DNA of 64,000 nucleotides from Actinacidiphila alni (GCF_900112845.1 NZ_FONG01000004.1:124001-188000), one strand, 5' to 3'. Numbered from the stretch's first letter, positions 16,170 to 25,116 are shown. Numbers and translations are program-made. Notes: generated by a model from the letters alone, not told the origin.

Positions 16170-18877
16170 GAGGAGCCTCCGATCAGGGTCAGGAAGGCGT
16201 CCTCCAGGCGGCGGTGCGGGCCCACCCGGTCCACCGGCACGTCGAGACGGACGAGTTCGGCCACGAATTGCGCGGCGGTCAGGCCGTCGAGCACGGCCAG
16301 CAGACCGTCCTCCTCGCGGACCGCGGTGGCGACACCGGGCAGCGCGGCGACCTTCTCCACCACGCTCTGCGGCACCTCGCCCCCGACGCCGACCAGCACG
16401 GTGTCCGCCGAGCCGACGATGTCGGCGACGGGGCCCGCGGTGACCAGCCGTCCGCGGTCCATGACCACCAGATGCGAACAGCTCTGCTCGACCTCGGCGA
16501 GCAGATGGCTGGAGACGATGACGGTACGGCCGCCCTCGGCGTACCGGATCAGCACCTCGCGCATCTCGCGGATCTGCGGCGGGTCGAGGCCGTTGGTCGG
16601 TTCGTCGAGGATCAGCAGATCGGGCAGGCCGAGCATGGCCTGCGCGATGGCCAGCCGCTGCCGCATGCCCTGGGAGTAGGTGCGCACCGCGCGTTGCAGC
16701 GCGTCGCCGAGCCCGGCGATCTCCAGCGCCTCCTCCAGATGGGCGTCCTCGGCGGGGCGCCCGGTGGCCTGCCAGTACAGGTCGAGGTTGGCGCGGCCGG
16801 ACAGATGCGGTAGGAAGCCGGCGCCCTCCACGAAGGCGCCGACCCTGGACAGCACCGGCGCCCCGGGCCGCACCGCCTCGCCGAACACCCGGATCTCGCC
16901 CTCGTCGGGGCGGATCAGGCCCATCAGCATCCGCAAGGTGGTGGTCTTGCCGGCGCCGTTCGGCCCGAGCAGACCGAGCACCTGGCCCCGCTCAACACGG
17001 AAGGACAGGTCCCGCACCGCGTACTGGTCGGCGGATTTCGCGTACCGCTTGCTGAGGCCGGTGATCTGCAACGGGACGGCGGCGAGCGCCGGGTCGGCGG
17101 GACGCGGGCGGACCCGGCGGCGGCCGGTGAGCAGCAGGGCGGCGGCCACCGCGAGCGCCAGCAGCGGCAGCAGCCACGCCCAGCGGGCGATCGCGGCGGC
17201 GTCGGCGCTCAGCCCCGCGTCGGTGGGCAGGGTGAGCGTCGGCGACGCCAGCGAGACGGTCAGGGCCGCGGGCGCGGCCGGTGAGGCGTAGCCGAGGTCC
17301 GTGGTGGACAGCACCACCCGCAGCCGGTGCCCGGAGGCGAATTCGTGGTCGACGGCGGGCAGTTGGACCCGGACGGTGGTGCCCCGCGGTGAACCGGCGA
17401 TCCGCACGGGCGCGGCCAGCGAGGCGGGCAGCGTCTGTTTGCCGCCGGGCGTCACGTCGTAGAGCTTCGCGAAGAGCACCGCGTCGGGCGCGTCGGTGGC
17501 GACCTTCACCTCGACCGACGGGGCGCCGGTGAGCTGGGTGCCGCCCTTCAGCGGCGCGGACTGGAAGACGGCGATCTGGCCGGGGAAGTCCAGCGCCAGG
17601 CTCGCGCCGACCGACGAGAGCTGGGTGAGCGAGCCGAGTCCCGGCACCGCGGAGATCGCCGGCGGGGCGCCGCCGGCCGGATTGCTGATCCGCTGCGGCG
17701 GCCCGGCCAGCGCGACCTTGCGGCTGCCGGAACCGTCGAGTCCCGGATAGGCCGGGCCGCTCGCGCCGCGCAGGGTGACGCTGCCGTCGGTGGAGTTGAG
17801 GCCGCCGGTACGGGTGACCCGGAAGGCGGGTCCGGTGCTCTTGGACGTCTGCTTCTTCAGATAGTGGTCGAACCAGGCCGTCACGCGCTTGTCGATCCGG
17901 CCGTCCTCGGTCGGGCCGCCGTCGTGGCCGCCGGCGATCCAGTCGACGGCGACGGGCGCGCCGTTGGCCTTGATGGCCTTGGCCATGGCGTCGGACTGGG
18001 CGAGCGTGAACAGCGAGTCGGTCTGGCCCTGCACGATCAGCGCGGGGACCTTGATCCGGGACGCCACCGCGGACGGGCTGAGCGCGGTGAGCGTCGCGCG
18101 GGCCGCCGCGTCCGGCTTCCCGGCCTGCGCCACGCGCTGGTAGAGGGCGCAGACGGACGGTTCGAAACGCCCGCACAGCGGGTCGCCCGCCGACTTCCCC
18201 GCGCCCGGCGGCAGTTCACCGGCCGACGTGCCGCCATCGCCCGTCTCGGCGCCCAGCGGGGCCGAGCCGCTGGAGAAGAAGATCCCGGACCACAGCTTCT
18301 TGTACACATCGCTCGGGAAGAGCGCGTCGCTCAGATTCCAGTACGTCATCCGCGGTGCGATCGCGTCGATCCGCGGGTCGTATCCGGCGGCGAGCAGTGA
18401 GATCGCGCCGCCGTACGAAACGCCGCTGATGCCGACCCGCGGGTCGCCGGGCGCGTCCAGCAGCACTTCGGGCCGCCGCGCCAGCCAGTCGACGAGCCCG
18501 CGCACGTCGGCGACCTCGCCGTCCGGCGCGTTCAGCCCAATGCGGCCGGTGGAGTGGCCGAAGCCGCGCGCGGACCAGGTCAGGACGGCATAGCCGCGCC
18601 GGGCCAGCGCCTCGGCCTGGCCGCGCACATCGTCCTTGCTGCCGCCGAAGCCGTGGCCGAGCAGCACCGCGGGCCGACGTCCCGGTCCCCCGGCGGTGAA
18701 GTACGAGGTGTCCAGGCGTACGCCGCCGGCTCCGTCGAGCATCGCGTCACTGCGGCGCACCGTGCCGCCGCCACCGGCCGCCGTCGCCGTACCGACCGCG
18801 ACACCGCCCGCCACCAGCACCGCGAGCGCGCCCGCTGCGGCGAACCACCGTCTGCGCCGCGGCCATCGAAGATCCAT
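16166..18877 (-). CDS. Fusion of secreted alpha/beta hydrolase (CocE/S15-like) and ABC ATPase
   Basis: This 903-residue protein has an unusual architecture. A signal-anchor segment (about 11-33) is followed by an alpha/beta hydrolase (about 40-345) with nucleophile Ser154 in SGVSYGG, Asp287 in GQTDS and His318 in GGHDGG. A CocE/Xaa-Pro peptidase-like beta-sandwich follows (about 350-555), then a second membrane segment (about 564-585). The last part is an ABC ATPase (about 603-903) with Walker A GPNGAGKTT, signature YSQGMRQRLA and Walker B LLILDEPTNGLD. The hydrolase should face outside and the ATPase inside. A TAGGAT -10 box lies 6 nt before the ATG at 18877, suggesting a leaderless transcript. 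The permease overlaps its stop. It may process a peptide or ester as it is exported. Confidence 0.9.
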   Translation of the reverse strand: MDLRWPRRRRWFAAAGALAVLVAGGVAVGTATAAGGGGTVRRSDAMLDGAGGVRLDTSYFTAGGPGRRPAVLLGHGFGGSKDDVRGQAEALARRGYAVLTWSARGFGHSTGRIGLNAPDGEVADVRGLVDWLARRPEVLLDAPGDPRVGISGVSYGGAISLLAAGYDPRIDAIAPRMTYWNLSDALFPSDVYKKLWSGIFFSSGSAPLGAETGDGGTSAGELPPGAGKSAGDPLCGRFEPSVCALYQRVAQAGKPDAAARATLTALSPSAVASRIKVPALIVQGQTDSLFTLAQSDAMAKAIKANGAPVAVDWIAGGHDGGPTEDGRIDKRVTAWFDHYLKKQTSKSTGPAFRVTRTGGLNSTDGSVTLRGASGPAYPGLDGSGSRKVALAGPPQRISNPAGGAPPAISAVPGLGSLTQLSSVGASLALDFPGQIAVFQSAPLKGGTQLTGAPSVEVKVATDAPDAVLFAKLYDVTPGGKQTLPASLAAPVRIAGSPRGTTVRVQLPAVDHEFASGHRLRVVLSTTDLGYASPAAPAALTVSLASPTLTLPTDAGLSADAAAIARWAWLLPLLALAVAAALLLTGRRRVRPRPADPALAAVPLQITGLSKRYAKSADQYAVRDLSFRVERGQVLGLLGPNGAGKTTTLRMLMGLIRPDEGEIRVFGEAVRPGAPVLSRVGAFVEGAGFLPHLSGRANLDLYWQATGRPAEDAHLEEALEIAGLGDALQRAVRTYSQGMRQRLAIAQAMLGLPDLLILDEPTNGLDPPQIREMREVLIRYAEGGRTVIVSSHLLAEVEQSCSHLVVMDRGRLVTAGPVADIVGSADTVLVGVGGEVPQSVVEKVAALPGVATAVREEDGLLAVLDGLTAAQFVAELVRLDVPVDRVGPHRRLEDAFLTLIGGSS

Positions 18878-19184
18878 CCTTCGATCCTAGGCGGGCCGGC
18901 GGCCGGGCCGGGGCAGGGGCGGCGCTTTCTCCGGGATTTCCCATAATCCGGGCCTGTCACGCGTCTTGACTTCCGCGATTGTGCGTGCGTCGCATTCGGC
19001 GCTCGTGCGGCTGCGCGGGTGCGGGCCGGAGAATTTCCCGCGGGCTTCATGCCGCGTTCTCCCGGATATCGGCATTTGCTCGGCAATAGCGTGGTCCGGC
19101 GGGGCGGGGACTGTGCGAGAGCCCGTACGGGGTGCCTCGATCCGCCGGCGGCCGGCGGCGGCAGGAGATGCCGTGGAAATACCG
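18878..19184. other. Gene-free region upstream of the hydrolase-ABC gene
   Basis: No supported gene is present; short frames on both strands lack ribosome binding sites and family features. The stretch has a locally less GC-rich part (about 18935-19100), and a TAGGAT -10 box (18884-18889, minus) serves the downstream gene. I see nothing else definite. Confidence 0.5.
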
Positions 19185-19225
19185 CGCCCGGGTCCGCGCG
19201 GACGTGATCCGCGCGGACCCGGGCG
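19185..19225 (-). terminator. Perfect 18-bp hairpin after the LAETG gene
   Basis: CGCCCGGGTCCGCGCGGA and its exact complement flank the 5-nt loop CGTGA. It lies just beyond the stop codon of the minus-strand gene ending at 19238. Confidence 0.8.
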
Positions 19226-19237
19226 GGTGAGCCGGGC

Positions 19238-19879
19238 TCAGCGGTGCGTGCCGCGCCTGCGGTTGAGGAGGAGCAGGCCGGCGCCCGCCGCGACGACGGC
19301 CGCGGCGATGCCCGCGATCATCGGCGTGGCGCTGGAGCTGCCGGTCTCGGCCAGGTCGCCGGAGGCCGGTGACGTACTGGCCTGCACCACCGGGGCGTTG
19401 GTGGTGGGCGTCGTCGCCGGGGTGGTGGGCGGCGTGGTGGTGGGGGCCGAGGTGGTCGGCGTGGCCGGGGTGGTCGGCGGCGGCGTGGAAGGCGTCGTCG
19501 GCGGCGTGGTCGGCGGCTTCTCGCACGGCTCGGACGTCTTGTACTCGTCCCGGCTGTACTGCTTGCCGTCGCCCGCGGTCACGACCAGGTGCACCTTGAT
19601 CGCCGCGGTGTGCTCGGGCAGCGCGCCCGTGAAGTCGAAGTGGTCGCCGAACGAGTTCTGCTGGGTCAGCACCGCTCCGCCGTCGACCGAGAGGGTCACC
19701 GAGTTGGTGACGCGGCCGTTGTACGCGGTGAGGTGCACGGAGACCGAGGAGCAGGTCACCGACCAGTCGCTGTTGTGCGCCGACGCGGGAGCGGCCAGTA
19801 CGGCCGACCCGATGAGGGCCGCCATTCCGGCCCCCGCTATGACACCCGAGCGCCTGCGGCCCTGGCGCGTCATCTGCAT
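19238..19879 (-). CDS. Sortase-anchored (LAXTG) cell-surface protein
   Basis: This 213-residue protein has a signal peptide ending APASA (about residue 34). A small beta-rich domain with two Cys residues follows (about 35-115), then a Thr/Pro-rich wall-spanning stalk. The C-terminal sorting signal is LAETG, a hydrophobic helix and the basic tail NRRRGTHR. LAXTG is the signal read by class E sortases, which fix pilin- and chaplin-type proteins to peptidoglycan in Streptomyces. AAGGAGG lies 6 nt before the chosen ATG at 19879. No sortase gene is adjacent. The function of the exposed domain is unknown. Confidence 0.88.
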   Translation of the reverse strand: MQMTRQGRRRSGVIAGAGMAALIGSAVLAAPASAHNSDWSVTCSSVSVHLTAYNGRVTNSVTLSVDGGAVLTQQNSFGDHFDFTGALPEHTAAIKVHLVVTAGDGKQYSRDEYKTSEPCEKPPTTPPTTPSTPPPTTPATPTTSAPTTTPPTTPATTPTTNAPVVQASTSPASGDLAETGSSSATPMIAGIAAAVVAAGAGLLLLNRRRGTHR

Positions 19880-20281
19880 GAATCCTCCTTGAATTTCCCC
19901 GTGTTCGTGAGTCCGTGGCAACGCCCCCCGACCGCCAATAGCGCGGGACCGGGACCTTACACCCCACCGAATTCCGGCCCGGCACCGGCCCCCGCCATTA
20001 CGGCGGCCGTATCAATTCACCTGCAATTCCCGGGAGTCGATCACCGGAATCGATCTTCCGGGCTCTGGCGGACCGGGATGCGGGTGCCGTCCGGTGGCAC
20101 GGCGCGGCGCCGGACGGCGGTGTCGCGGCCCCCAGCGGGTCCTCGTGCCGTACGGCGGCTCGGGCGCCCGGGCCGCGCCGGGCGCGCGGGTGTGTCGGTG
20201 GCGGGCGGTACGGTGCGGGAAGCACGAGGTGAACGGTCCGGAGGACCGGCGACGGGCGGACCGCGGAAGGAGGCCGGGCGC
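19880..20281. other. Gene-free divergent intergenic region
   Basis: This region separates the minus-strand LAETG gene from the plus-strand hypothetical gene. Ribosome binding sites are present at both ends (AAGGAGG at about 19885 on minus and about 20267 on plus). Short repeats such as ACCGGAATCGATCTTCCGG occur near 20043. No promoter pair can be fixed with confidence and no gene is supported. Confidence 0.5.
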
Positions 20282-20962
20282 ATGACGAGGACGTTGACCG
20301 CCGCTCAGCGCAAGGCCGTCACCGGTTCCGATCCGGCGACCGGGCGGCTGTCGGCCCGCGCGGACGTCTGCGCCGCGCTGGCCACGGCCGGGCTCGCGGT
20401 GCGGCACGGCCGCAGTGGCCATCACGGCTACTACCTGTCCGAGGAAGGGCTGCGGCAGCGGGCCGCGCTCGCGGCGGCCGGGGCGGCCCGGCAGGCGGCG
20501 GACGAAGCGTCACCGCCCGCCGCTCCCGCCGCCCCTGGCGGGGCCTTCACCGCCGACGACGGTACGGGTACGGCGGCGGCCGACCGCGGACCCGGGCGTA
20601 CGGCCGAGGTGGCCGCCGCGTGGGAGGGGCTGATCGGGATCCGGGCGGTGCTGCTCGACGGGGTGACGGACGTGCCCGCGCCGTGGGAGCGGGAACGGCT
20701 GGTGCACGCGGTGGCGCTGGCCCTGGAGGCGGCGGGCTGTCCGCCGGGCGGCGGCCCGGACGCGAGCGGATACGCCGTCGCCCTGTCCGGTCAGCAGGGC
20801 GCCGCCGAAGTGTCCTGGCGCGGCGCGGAATCGGCCGGGGCCGCGGCCGGGTCGCTCGCGCGGTGCGCAGTCCTGCTGGAGGCGCGCGGCTGGCAGTGCA
20901 CCAGGCACCGCGACCGCGCCGGCCGCCCTTTCCTCCTGGTCTCGCCGCGCAGAAAAGCCTGA
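20282..20962 (+). CDS. Conserved hypothetical protein
   Basis: I do not recognise a family for this 226-residue protein. It starts MTRTLTAAQRKAVTG after a clear AAGGAGG 8 nt upstream. The N-terminal part (about 1-65) looks like a small helical or wH-type module ending GYYLSEEGLRQR. An Ala/Pro-rich linker follows (about 68-110), then an alpha/beta C-terminal domain ending QCTRHRDRAGRPFLLVSPRRK. No signal peptide or membrane segment is present. It is followed by a repeat-rich intergenic region rather than another gene in the same unit. Confidence 0.75.
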   Translation: MTRTLTAAQRKAVTGSDPATGRLSARADVCAALATAGLAVRHGRSGHHGYYLSEEGLRQRAALAAAGAARQAADEASPPAAPAAPGGAFTADDGTGTAAADRGPGRTAEVAAAWEGLIGIRAVLLDGVTDVPAPWERERLVHAVALALEAAGCPPGGGPDASGYAVALSGQQGAAEVSWRGAESAGAAAGSLARCAVLLEARGWQCTRHRDRAGRPFLLVSPRRKA

Positions 20963-21042
20963 CCGGCCACCGGCCGGGTCAGGATCAGCCGACTTACCCT
21001 CCACCTCCGCCCCGGCGCACCGTGCGCCCAACGGCGCCCCAT

Positions 21043-21171
21043 AGGGGCGCGGGGAACTGCGCGCTCAGCCCACGCACGCGTTCAGACAAAGAACCGCCCC
21101 CAGCGGGGCAGACGCTGTTGTTTTGCGACCACCGGCCGGTGGGGGCGGGCCGCGCAGTTCCCCGCGCCCCT
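21043..21171. repeat. 129-bp dispersed repeat with 21-bp terminal inverted repeats, copy A
   Basis: The left end begins AGGGGCGCGGGGAACTGCGC and the right end is its exact complement (21151-21171). The core contains ACCGCCCCCAGCGGGGCAGA, then GACGCTGTTGTTTTGCG and ACCACCGGCCGGTGG. Two more copies are at 44239-44396 (inverted) and 61260-61390. It could fold into a large hairpin and may act as a 3'-end element or terminator. Confidence 0.75.
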
Positions 21172-21178
21172 GAGGGTT

Positions 21179-21290
21179 ACCGCACTCCGCAGGAGACATC
21201 AGGCACCCCCGACAGGGGATCACGTACCGCACTCCGCAGGAGAAGGGCACCGCACTCCGCGGGAGAGGGGCCGTACTCCGGGAGGGCACC
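21179..21290. repeat. Cluster of CCGCACTCCGCAGGAG short hairpin repeats
   Basis: Four units (21179, 21226, 21250 and 21271) share the form CCG(C/T)ACTCCGC(A/G)GGAG, whose core CTCC-GCA-GGAG is a tiny hairpin. The same unit recurs near 44162, 44208, 44403 and, degraded, 6718. The rest of 20963-21475 holds copy A and the glucanase promoter, and no gene. Confidence 0.6.
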
Positions 21291-21393
21291 CGGGGGAAGC
21301 TGAGCGCAGCGGGAATTGCGGGGATCGGGTGCCCCGATGACGAGGAGGTGTCGTGAATATTGCGAACCCCCATCGTTTTTTTGCACCGACTCA

Positions 21394-21422
21394 TGGACTT
21401 ACTGCAACCCTCCTCGTAGTCT
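21394..21422 (+). promoter_or_regulatory. Candidate promoter of the GH87-like gene
   Basis: TGGACT (21394-21399) and TAGTCT (21417-21422) are 17 bp apart, giving a leader of about 47 nt before the GTG at 21476. A TTGCA...TGCAA inverted repeat (21381-21406) overlaps the -35 box and could be an operator. Confidence 0.5.
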
Positions 21423-21475
21423 CTCCACGCCTGGCCAGGCGTCCCCCTCCCCCCGACCCGCAAGGACGAGTGCCT

Positions 21476-23947
21476 GTGTCACCCTCACCCGCATCGCAGA
21501 GTCATCAGCCAAGACCCCTACGAAGCCCCGGATTCGGCCGGCGCGGAGCCGCCGCGGTGCTGTCGTTCGCCGTGGCCGCGGCGGCCGCGCTGACCGCCGT
21601 GACCCTGGCGGGCGCACCCGCCGCGCACGCGGCGGGCGTGCCCGCGCCGTCGCCGGTCGGCATAGCGGGCCGCGGCGCGAACGTGCCGTTCAAGGAGCTG
21701 GAGGCCGAGTACGCGAACACCAACGGCTCGCTGATCGGCCCCGACCGCTACTACGGCCACCTGCCGTCCGAGGCGTCCGGCCGCCAGGCCGTCACGCTCA
21801 ACTCGGTCGGCCAGTACGTGGAGTTCACGCTGACCGCGCCCGCGAACGCGATGTCGCTGCGGTACAGCCTGCCGGACACCTCCGACGGCAAGGGCCGGGA
21901 CGCGTCGCTTGACGTCCAGGTCAACGGCTCGTCGGTGAAGACGCTGCCGGTGACGTCGAAGTACAGCTGGTACTACGGCGGTTACCCGTTCAACAACAAC
22001 CCGGGCGACAGCAACCCGCACCACTTCTACGACGAGGCCCGGACGATGTTCCCGGCCACGTACCCGATCGGCACCAAGATCCGGGTGCAGGTCACCTCGA
22101 CCGCGCAGTCCCCGTCGTTCACCATCGACCTGGCGGACTTCGAGCAGGTGGCGGGGGCGATCGGTCAGCCCTCGGGCTCGATCAACGCGGTGACCGACTA
22201 CGGCGTGGACCCGACCGGCGCGACCGACTCCACGGCCAAGATGCAGGCGGCCGTCAACGCCGGTCAGGCGCAGCACAAGGTCGTATACGTTCCGCAGGGC
22301 ACGTACACGCTCTACGACCATGTGATCGTGGACGGCGTGACCGTCCAGGGCGCGGGCCCCTGGTACACCGTCTTCGGCGGGCGCGACCCCGTGCAGCGCA
22401 ACCGGGCGGCCGGCTTCTACGGCAAGTACGTGGCGGGCGGCGGCTACGGCGGCGCGATCCGGCCGCAGGAGGCCGGCGGGCCGAGCCAGAATGTCACGCT
22501 CAAGGACTTCGCGATCATCGGCGACATCCAGGAGCGGGTGGACGACGACCAGGTCAACGGCATCGGCGGCGCCATGTCGAACTCGACCATCGACGACCTG
22601 TGGATCCAGCACGTCAAGGTCGGCGCCTGGATGGACGGTCCGATGGACCACTTCACCATCAAGAACAGCCGCATCCTGGACACCACCGCAGACGGCGTGA
22701 ACTTCCACTCCGGTGTCACCAACTCCACGGTCACCAACACCTTTGTGCGCAATGTCGGTGACGACGGTCTGGCGTCCTGGCCGGAGAAGGCGCCGAACGT
22801 GAGCGACAGCTTCGACCACAACACGGTGGTGCTGCCGATCCTGGCGAACAACATCGTCACGTACGGCGGCAAGGACTTCAATCTGTCCGACAACGTCATG
22901 GCGGACACCATCACCAACGGCGGCGGTCTGCACATCGCCAACCGGTACCCGGGCGTCAACGGCGGTGGCCCCAACGGGGTTTCCGGCACGATCACGGCGG
23001 CCCGCAACACCCTGATCAGAACCGGGAACAGCGACTACAACTGGCAGTTCGGCGTCGGCGCGATCTGGTTCGACGGGCTCCAGGGCAAGGTCGACGCCAA
23101 CATCCAGATCAGTGACACCGACATCCTGGACAGCTCCTACGAGGCGATCCAGTCCATCGAGTCCGGTGTCACCGGCGCCACCTTCAAGAACATCAACATC
23201 GACGGCGCGGGCACGTACGCCATCCAGGCGCAGGCTGCGGCCGATCTGACCTTCATCAATGTGAAGGCGAAGAACATCGCGCAGTCCGCGACGCCGATCC
23301 ACAACTGCGTCGGCACCGCGCTGAACATCATCGACGGCGGCGGCAACTCCGGCCTCACCGGCCAGACCTGCACCGGCACCTGGCCGACTCCGGTGTGGAC
23401 CAACGGCGGTGTGCCCACCGGCGGTGGCGGCAGCACCACGACCCCGCCGACCACGCCTCCCACCACGCCGCCGACGACTCCGCCCACCACTCCCCCGACG
23501 ACCCCGCCGACCACACCTCCCACGACGCCGCCGGCCAACCCGAACCTCGCCCAGGGACACGCGGCCTCGGACACCGGTCACGCCGATGTCTACGTCGCGG
23601 GCAACACCGTGGACGGCAATGTCAACACCTACTGGGAGAGCACCAACAGCGCCTTCCCGCAGTCCCTGACCGTCGACCTCGGCGCGGCCAAGACCGTCGG
23701 CCGGCTGGTGCTGAAGCTGCCGACGAACTGGGGCACCCGTACCGAGACGCTGAGTGTCCTCGGCTCCACCGACAACAGCTCGTACAGCACACTCAAGGCG
23801 TCCGCGGGGTACACCTTCACCCTCGGCACCGACACCGCGACCGTCACCTTCACCCCGACCACCGCCCGCTATCTGCGGCTCACCTTCACCGGCAACACCG
23901 GCTGGCCGGCCGGCCAGCTCTCGGAGCTGGAGGCATACGCCTCCTGA
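21476..23947 (+). CDS. Secreted GH87-like alpha-1,3-glucanase (mycodextranase) with discoidin domain
   Basis: This is an exported protein of about 823 residues. It has a signal peptide ending AAHA (about residue 44) and an N-terminal beta-sandwich binding domain (about 55-225). A right-handed beta-helix follows (about 235-640), carrying the GH87-type acidic cluster DGVNFHSG and FVRNVGDDGLASW. A long TTPP-repeat linker (about 655-690) leads to a C-terminal F5/8-type (discoidin/CBM32) domain. The GTG at 21476 has AAGGAC 9 nt upstream and fits the promoter at 21394-21422. A longer frame from 21353 has a good GAGGAGG but would put the promoter inside the gene. It is predicted to cut alpha-1,3-glucan, a fungal wall polymer. 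Confidence 0.85.
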   Translation: MSPSPASQSHQPRPLRSPGFGRRGAAAVLSFAVAAAAALTAVTLAGAPAAHAAGVPAPSPVGIAGRGANVPFKELEAEYANTNGSLIGPDRYYGHLPSEASGRQAVTLNSVGQYVEFTLTAPANAMSLRYSLPDTSDGKGRDASLDVQVNGSSVKTLPVTSKYSWYYGGYPFNNNPGDSNPHHFYDEARTMFPATYPIGTKIRVQVTSTAQSPSFTIDLADFEQVAGAIGQPSGSINAVTDYGVDPTGATDSTAKMQAAVNAGQAQHKVVYVPQGTYTLYDHVIVDGVTVQGAGPWYTVFGGRDPVQRNRAAGFYGKYVAGGGYGGAIRPQEAGGPSQNVTLKDFAIIGDIQERVDDDQVNGIGGAMSNSTIDDLWIQHVKVGAWMDGPMDHFTIKNSRILDTTADGVNFHSGVTNSTVTNTFVRNVGDDGLASWPEKAPNVSDSFDHNTVVLPILANNIVTYGGKDFNLSDNVMADTITNGGGLHIANRYPGVNGGGPNGVSGTITAARNTLIRTGNSDYNWQFGVGAIWFDGLQGKVDANIQISDTDILDSSYEAIQSIESGVTGATFKNINIDGAGTYAIQAQAAADLTFINVKAKNIAQSATPIHNCVGTALNIIDGGGNSGLTGQTCTGTWPTPVWTNGGVPTGGGGSTTTPPTTPPTTPPTTPPTTPPTTPPTTPPTTPPANPNLAQGHAASDTGHADVYVAGNTVDGNVNTYWESTNSAFPQSLTVDLGAAKTVGRLVLKLPTNWGTRTETLSVLGSTDNSSYSTLKASAGYTFTLGTDTATVTFTPTTARYLRLTFTGNTGWPAGQLSELEAYAS

Positions 23948-23976
23948 GCGCCTCCTGAGCGCCGACCGATTACCCC

Positions 23977-24011
23977 GTTGCCCCGGGCCCGGACACCGGA
24001 CCCGGGGCAAC
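23977..24011 (+). terminator. Strong hairpin after the GH87-like gene
   Basis: GTTGCCCCGGG-CCCGG pairs with CCGGACCCGGGGCAAC around a short loop, starting 30 bp after the stop codon. No T tract follows; the next gene's TACAGT -10 box begins at 24017. Confidence 0.7.
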
Positions 24012-24028
24012 GGATCTACAGTCGTCCC

Positions 24029-25033
24029 ATGGAATACCGTCATCTCGGCCGCAGCGGCCTGGTCATCAGCGAAATCGCTTACGGAAACTGGCTCACCCAC
24101 GGTTCCCAGGTGGAGGAGGACGCGGCCACCGCCTGTGTGCGGGCCGCCCTGGACGCCGGGATCACCACCTTCGACACCGCCGACGTGTACGCGGGCACGC
24201 GTGCCGAGTCGGTGCTCGGCCGGGCGCTGAAGGGCGAGCGCCGCGAGGGCCTGGAGATCCTGACGAAGGTGTACTGGCCGACCGGCCCCGGCCGCAACGA
24301 CCGCGGACTGTCGCGCAAGCACATCATGGAGTCGATCGACGGCTCGCTGCGGCGGCTGCAGACCGACTACGTCGACCTCTACCAGGCTCACCGCTACGAC
24401 ACGCAGACGCCGCTGGAGGAGACGATGGAGGCGTTCGCCGATGTCGTGCACTCGGGCAAGGCGCACTACATCGGCGTCTCGGAGTGGACCGCGGACCAGA
24501 TCCGGCGCGGTCACGCGCTGGCCCGCGAGCTGCGGGTGCCGCTGGTCTCCAGCCAGCCGCAGTATTCGGCGCTCTACCGTGTCATCGAGGCCCAAGTGGT
24601 GCCCGCGTGCGAGGAGTTGGGCATCGGGCAGATCGTCTTCTCGCCGATCGCGCAGGGTGTGCTGACCGGCAAGTACGTACCGGGGCAGCAACCGCCCGCC
24701 GGTTCGCGCGCCACCGACGACAAGGGCGGTGCGGACATGATCGGCCGCTGGATGAGCGACGAGGTGCTGGAGCGCGTCCAGCAGCTCCACCCGCTGGCCG
24801 CCGACGCCGGTCTGACGCTGGCTCAGCTCGCCGTCGCCTGGGTGCTGCAGAATCCGAACGTGTCCGCGGCGATCGTCGGCGCGTCCCGCCCCGAGCAGGT
24901 CGCGGAGAACGTCCGGGCGGCGGGTGTGACGCTCGACGCCGGCCTGCTGGCGAAGATGAACGCGATCCTGGAGCCGGTCGCCGTGACCGACCCGCTGAAG
25001 ACCGCGCAGAACGCGCCCGCCAAGCGGCCGTAA
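24029..25033 (+). CDS. Aldo/keto reductase (Kv-beta-like)
   Basis: This 334-residue NADPH-dependent (alpha/beta)8 oxidoreductase has the tetrad region FDTADVYAGTRAE (Asp, Tyr), ILTKVYW (Lys) and LYQAHRYD (His). The C-terminal cofactor signature AIVGASRPEQVAENVRA is also present. Features such as VSEWTADQI and SSQPQYSALYR place it with the potassium-channel beta/YghZ-like subgroup (AKR6/12/14 type). TACAGT (24017-24022) lies 6 nt before the ATG at 24029, with no ribosome binding site between, so the transcript is probably leaderless. It is monocistronic and its physiological aldehyde or ketone is unknown. Confidence 0.92.
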   Translation: MEYRHLGRSGLVISEIAYGNWLTHGSQVEEDAATACVRAALDAGITTFDTADVYAGTRAESVLGRALKGERREGLEILTKVYWPTGPGRNDRGLSRKHIMESIDGSLRRLQTDYVDLYQAHRYDTQTPLEETMEAFADVVHSGKAHYIGVSEWTADQIRRGHALARELRVPLVSSQPQYSALYRVIEAQVVPACEELGIGQIVFSPIAQGVLTGKYVPGQQPPAGSRATDDKGGADMIGRWMSDEVLERVQQLHPLAADAGLTLAQLAVAWVLQNPNVSAAIVGASRPEQVAENVRAAGVTLDAGLLAKMNAILEPVAVTDPLKTAQNAPAKRP

Positions 25034-25116
25034 CGCGCGCCTCGGGTCCGCCTCCCCGGTCGCGGACACCGCGGCGTCACCCGGGCCCGCCCGGCCACCG
25101 CGTACAGTATGTCTAC

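Noticed and set aside
21353..21475. Longer start for the GH87-like gene at the GTG 21353, which has GAGGAGG upstream
   Set aside because: It would place a TGGACT-17-TAGTCT promoter inside the gene and put 41 odd residues before a normal signal peptide; kept only as an alternative.
23440..23535. Repeated CCGACCACGCCTCCC-like units that look like a short repeat array
   Set aside because: They encode the TTPP-repeat linker of a secreted enzyme, not a CRISPR or intergenic repeat.
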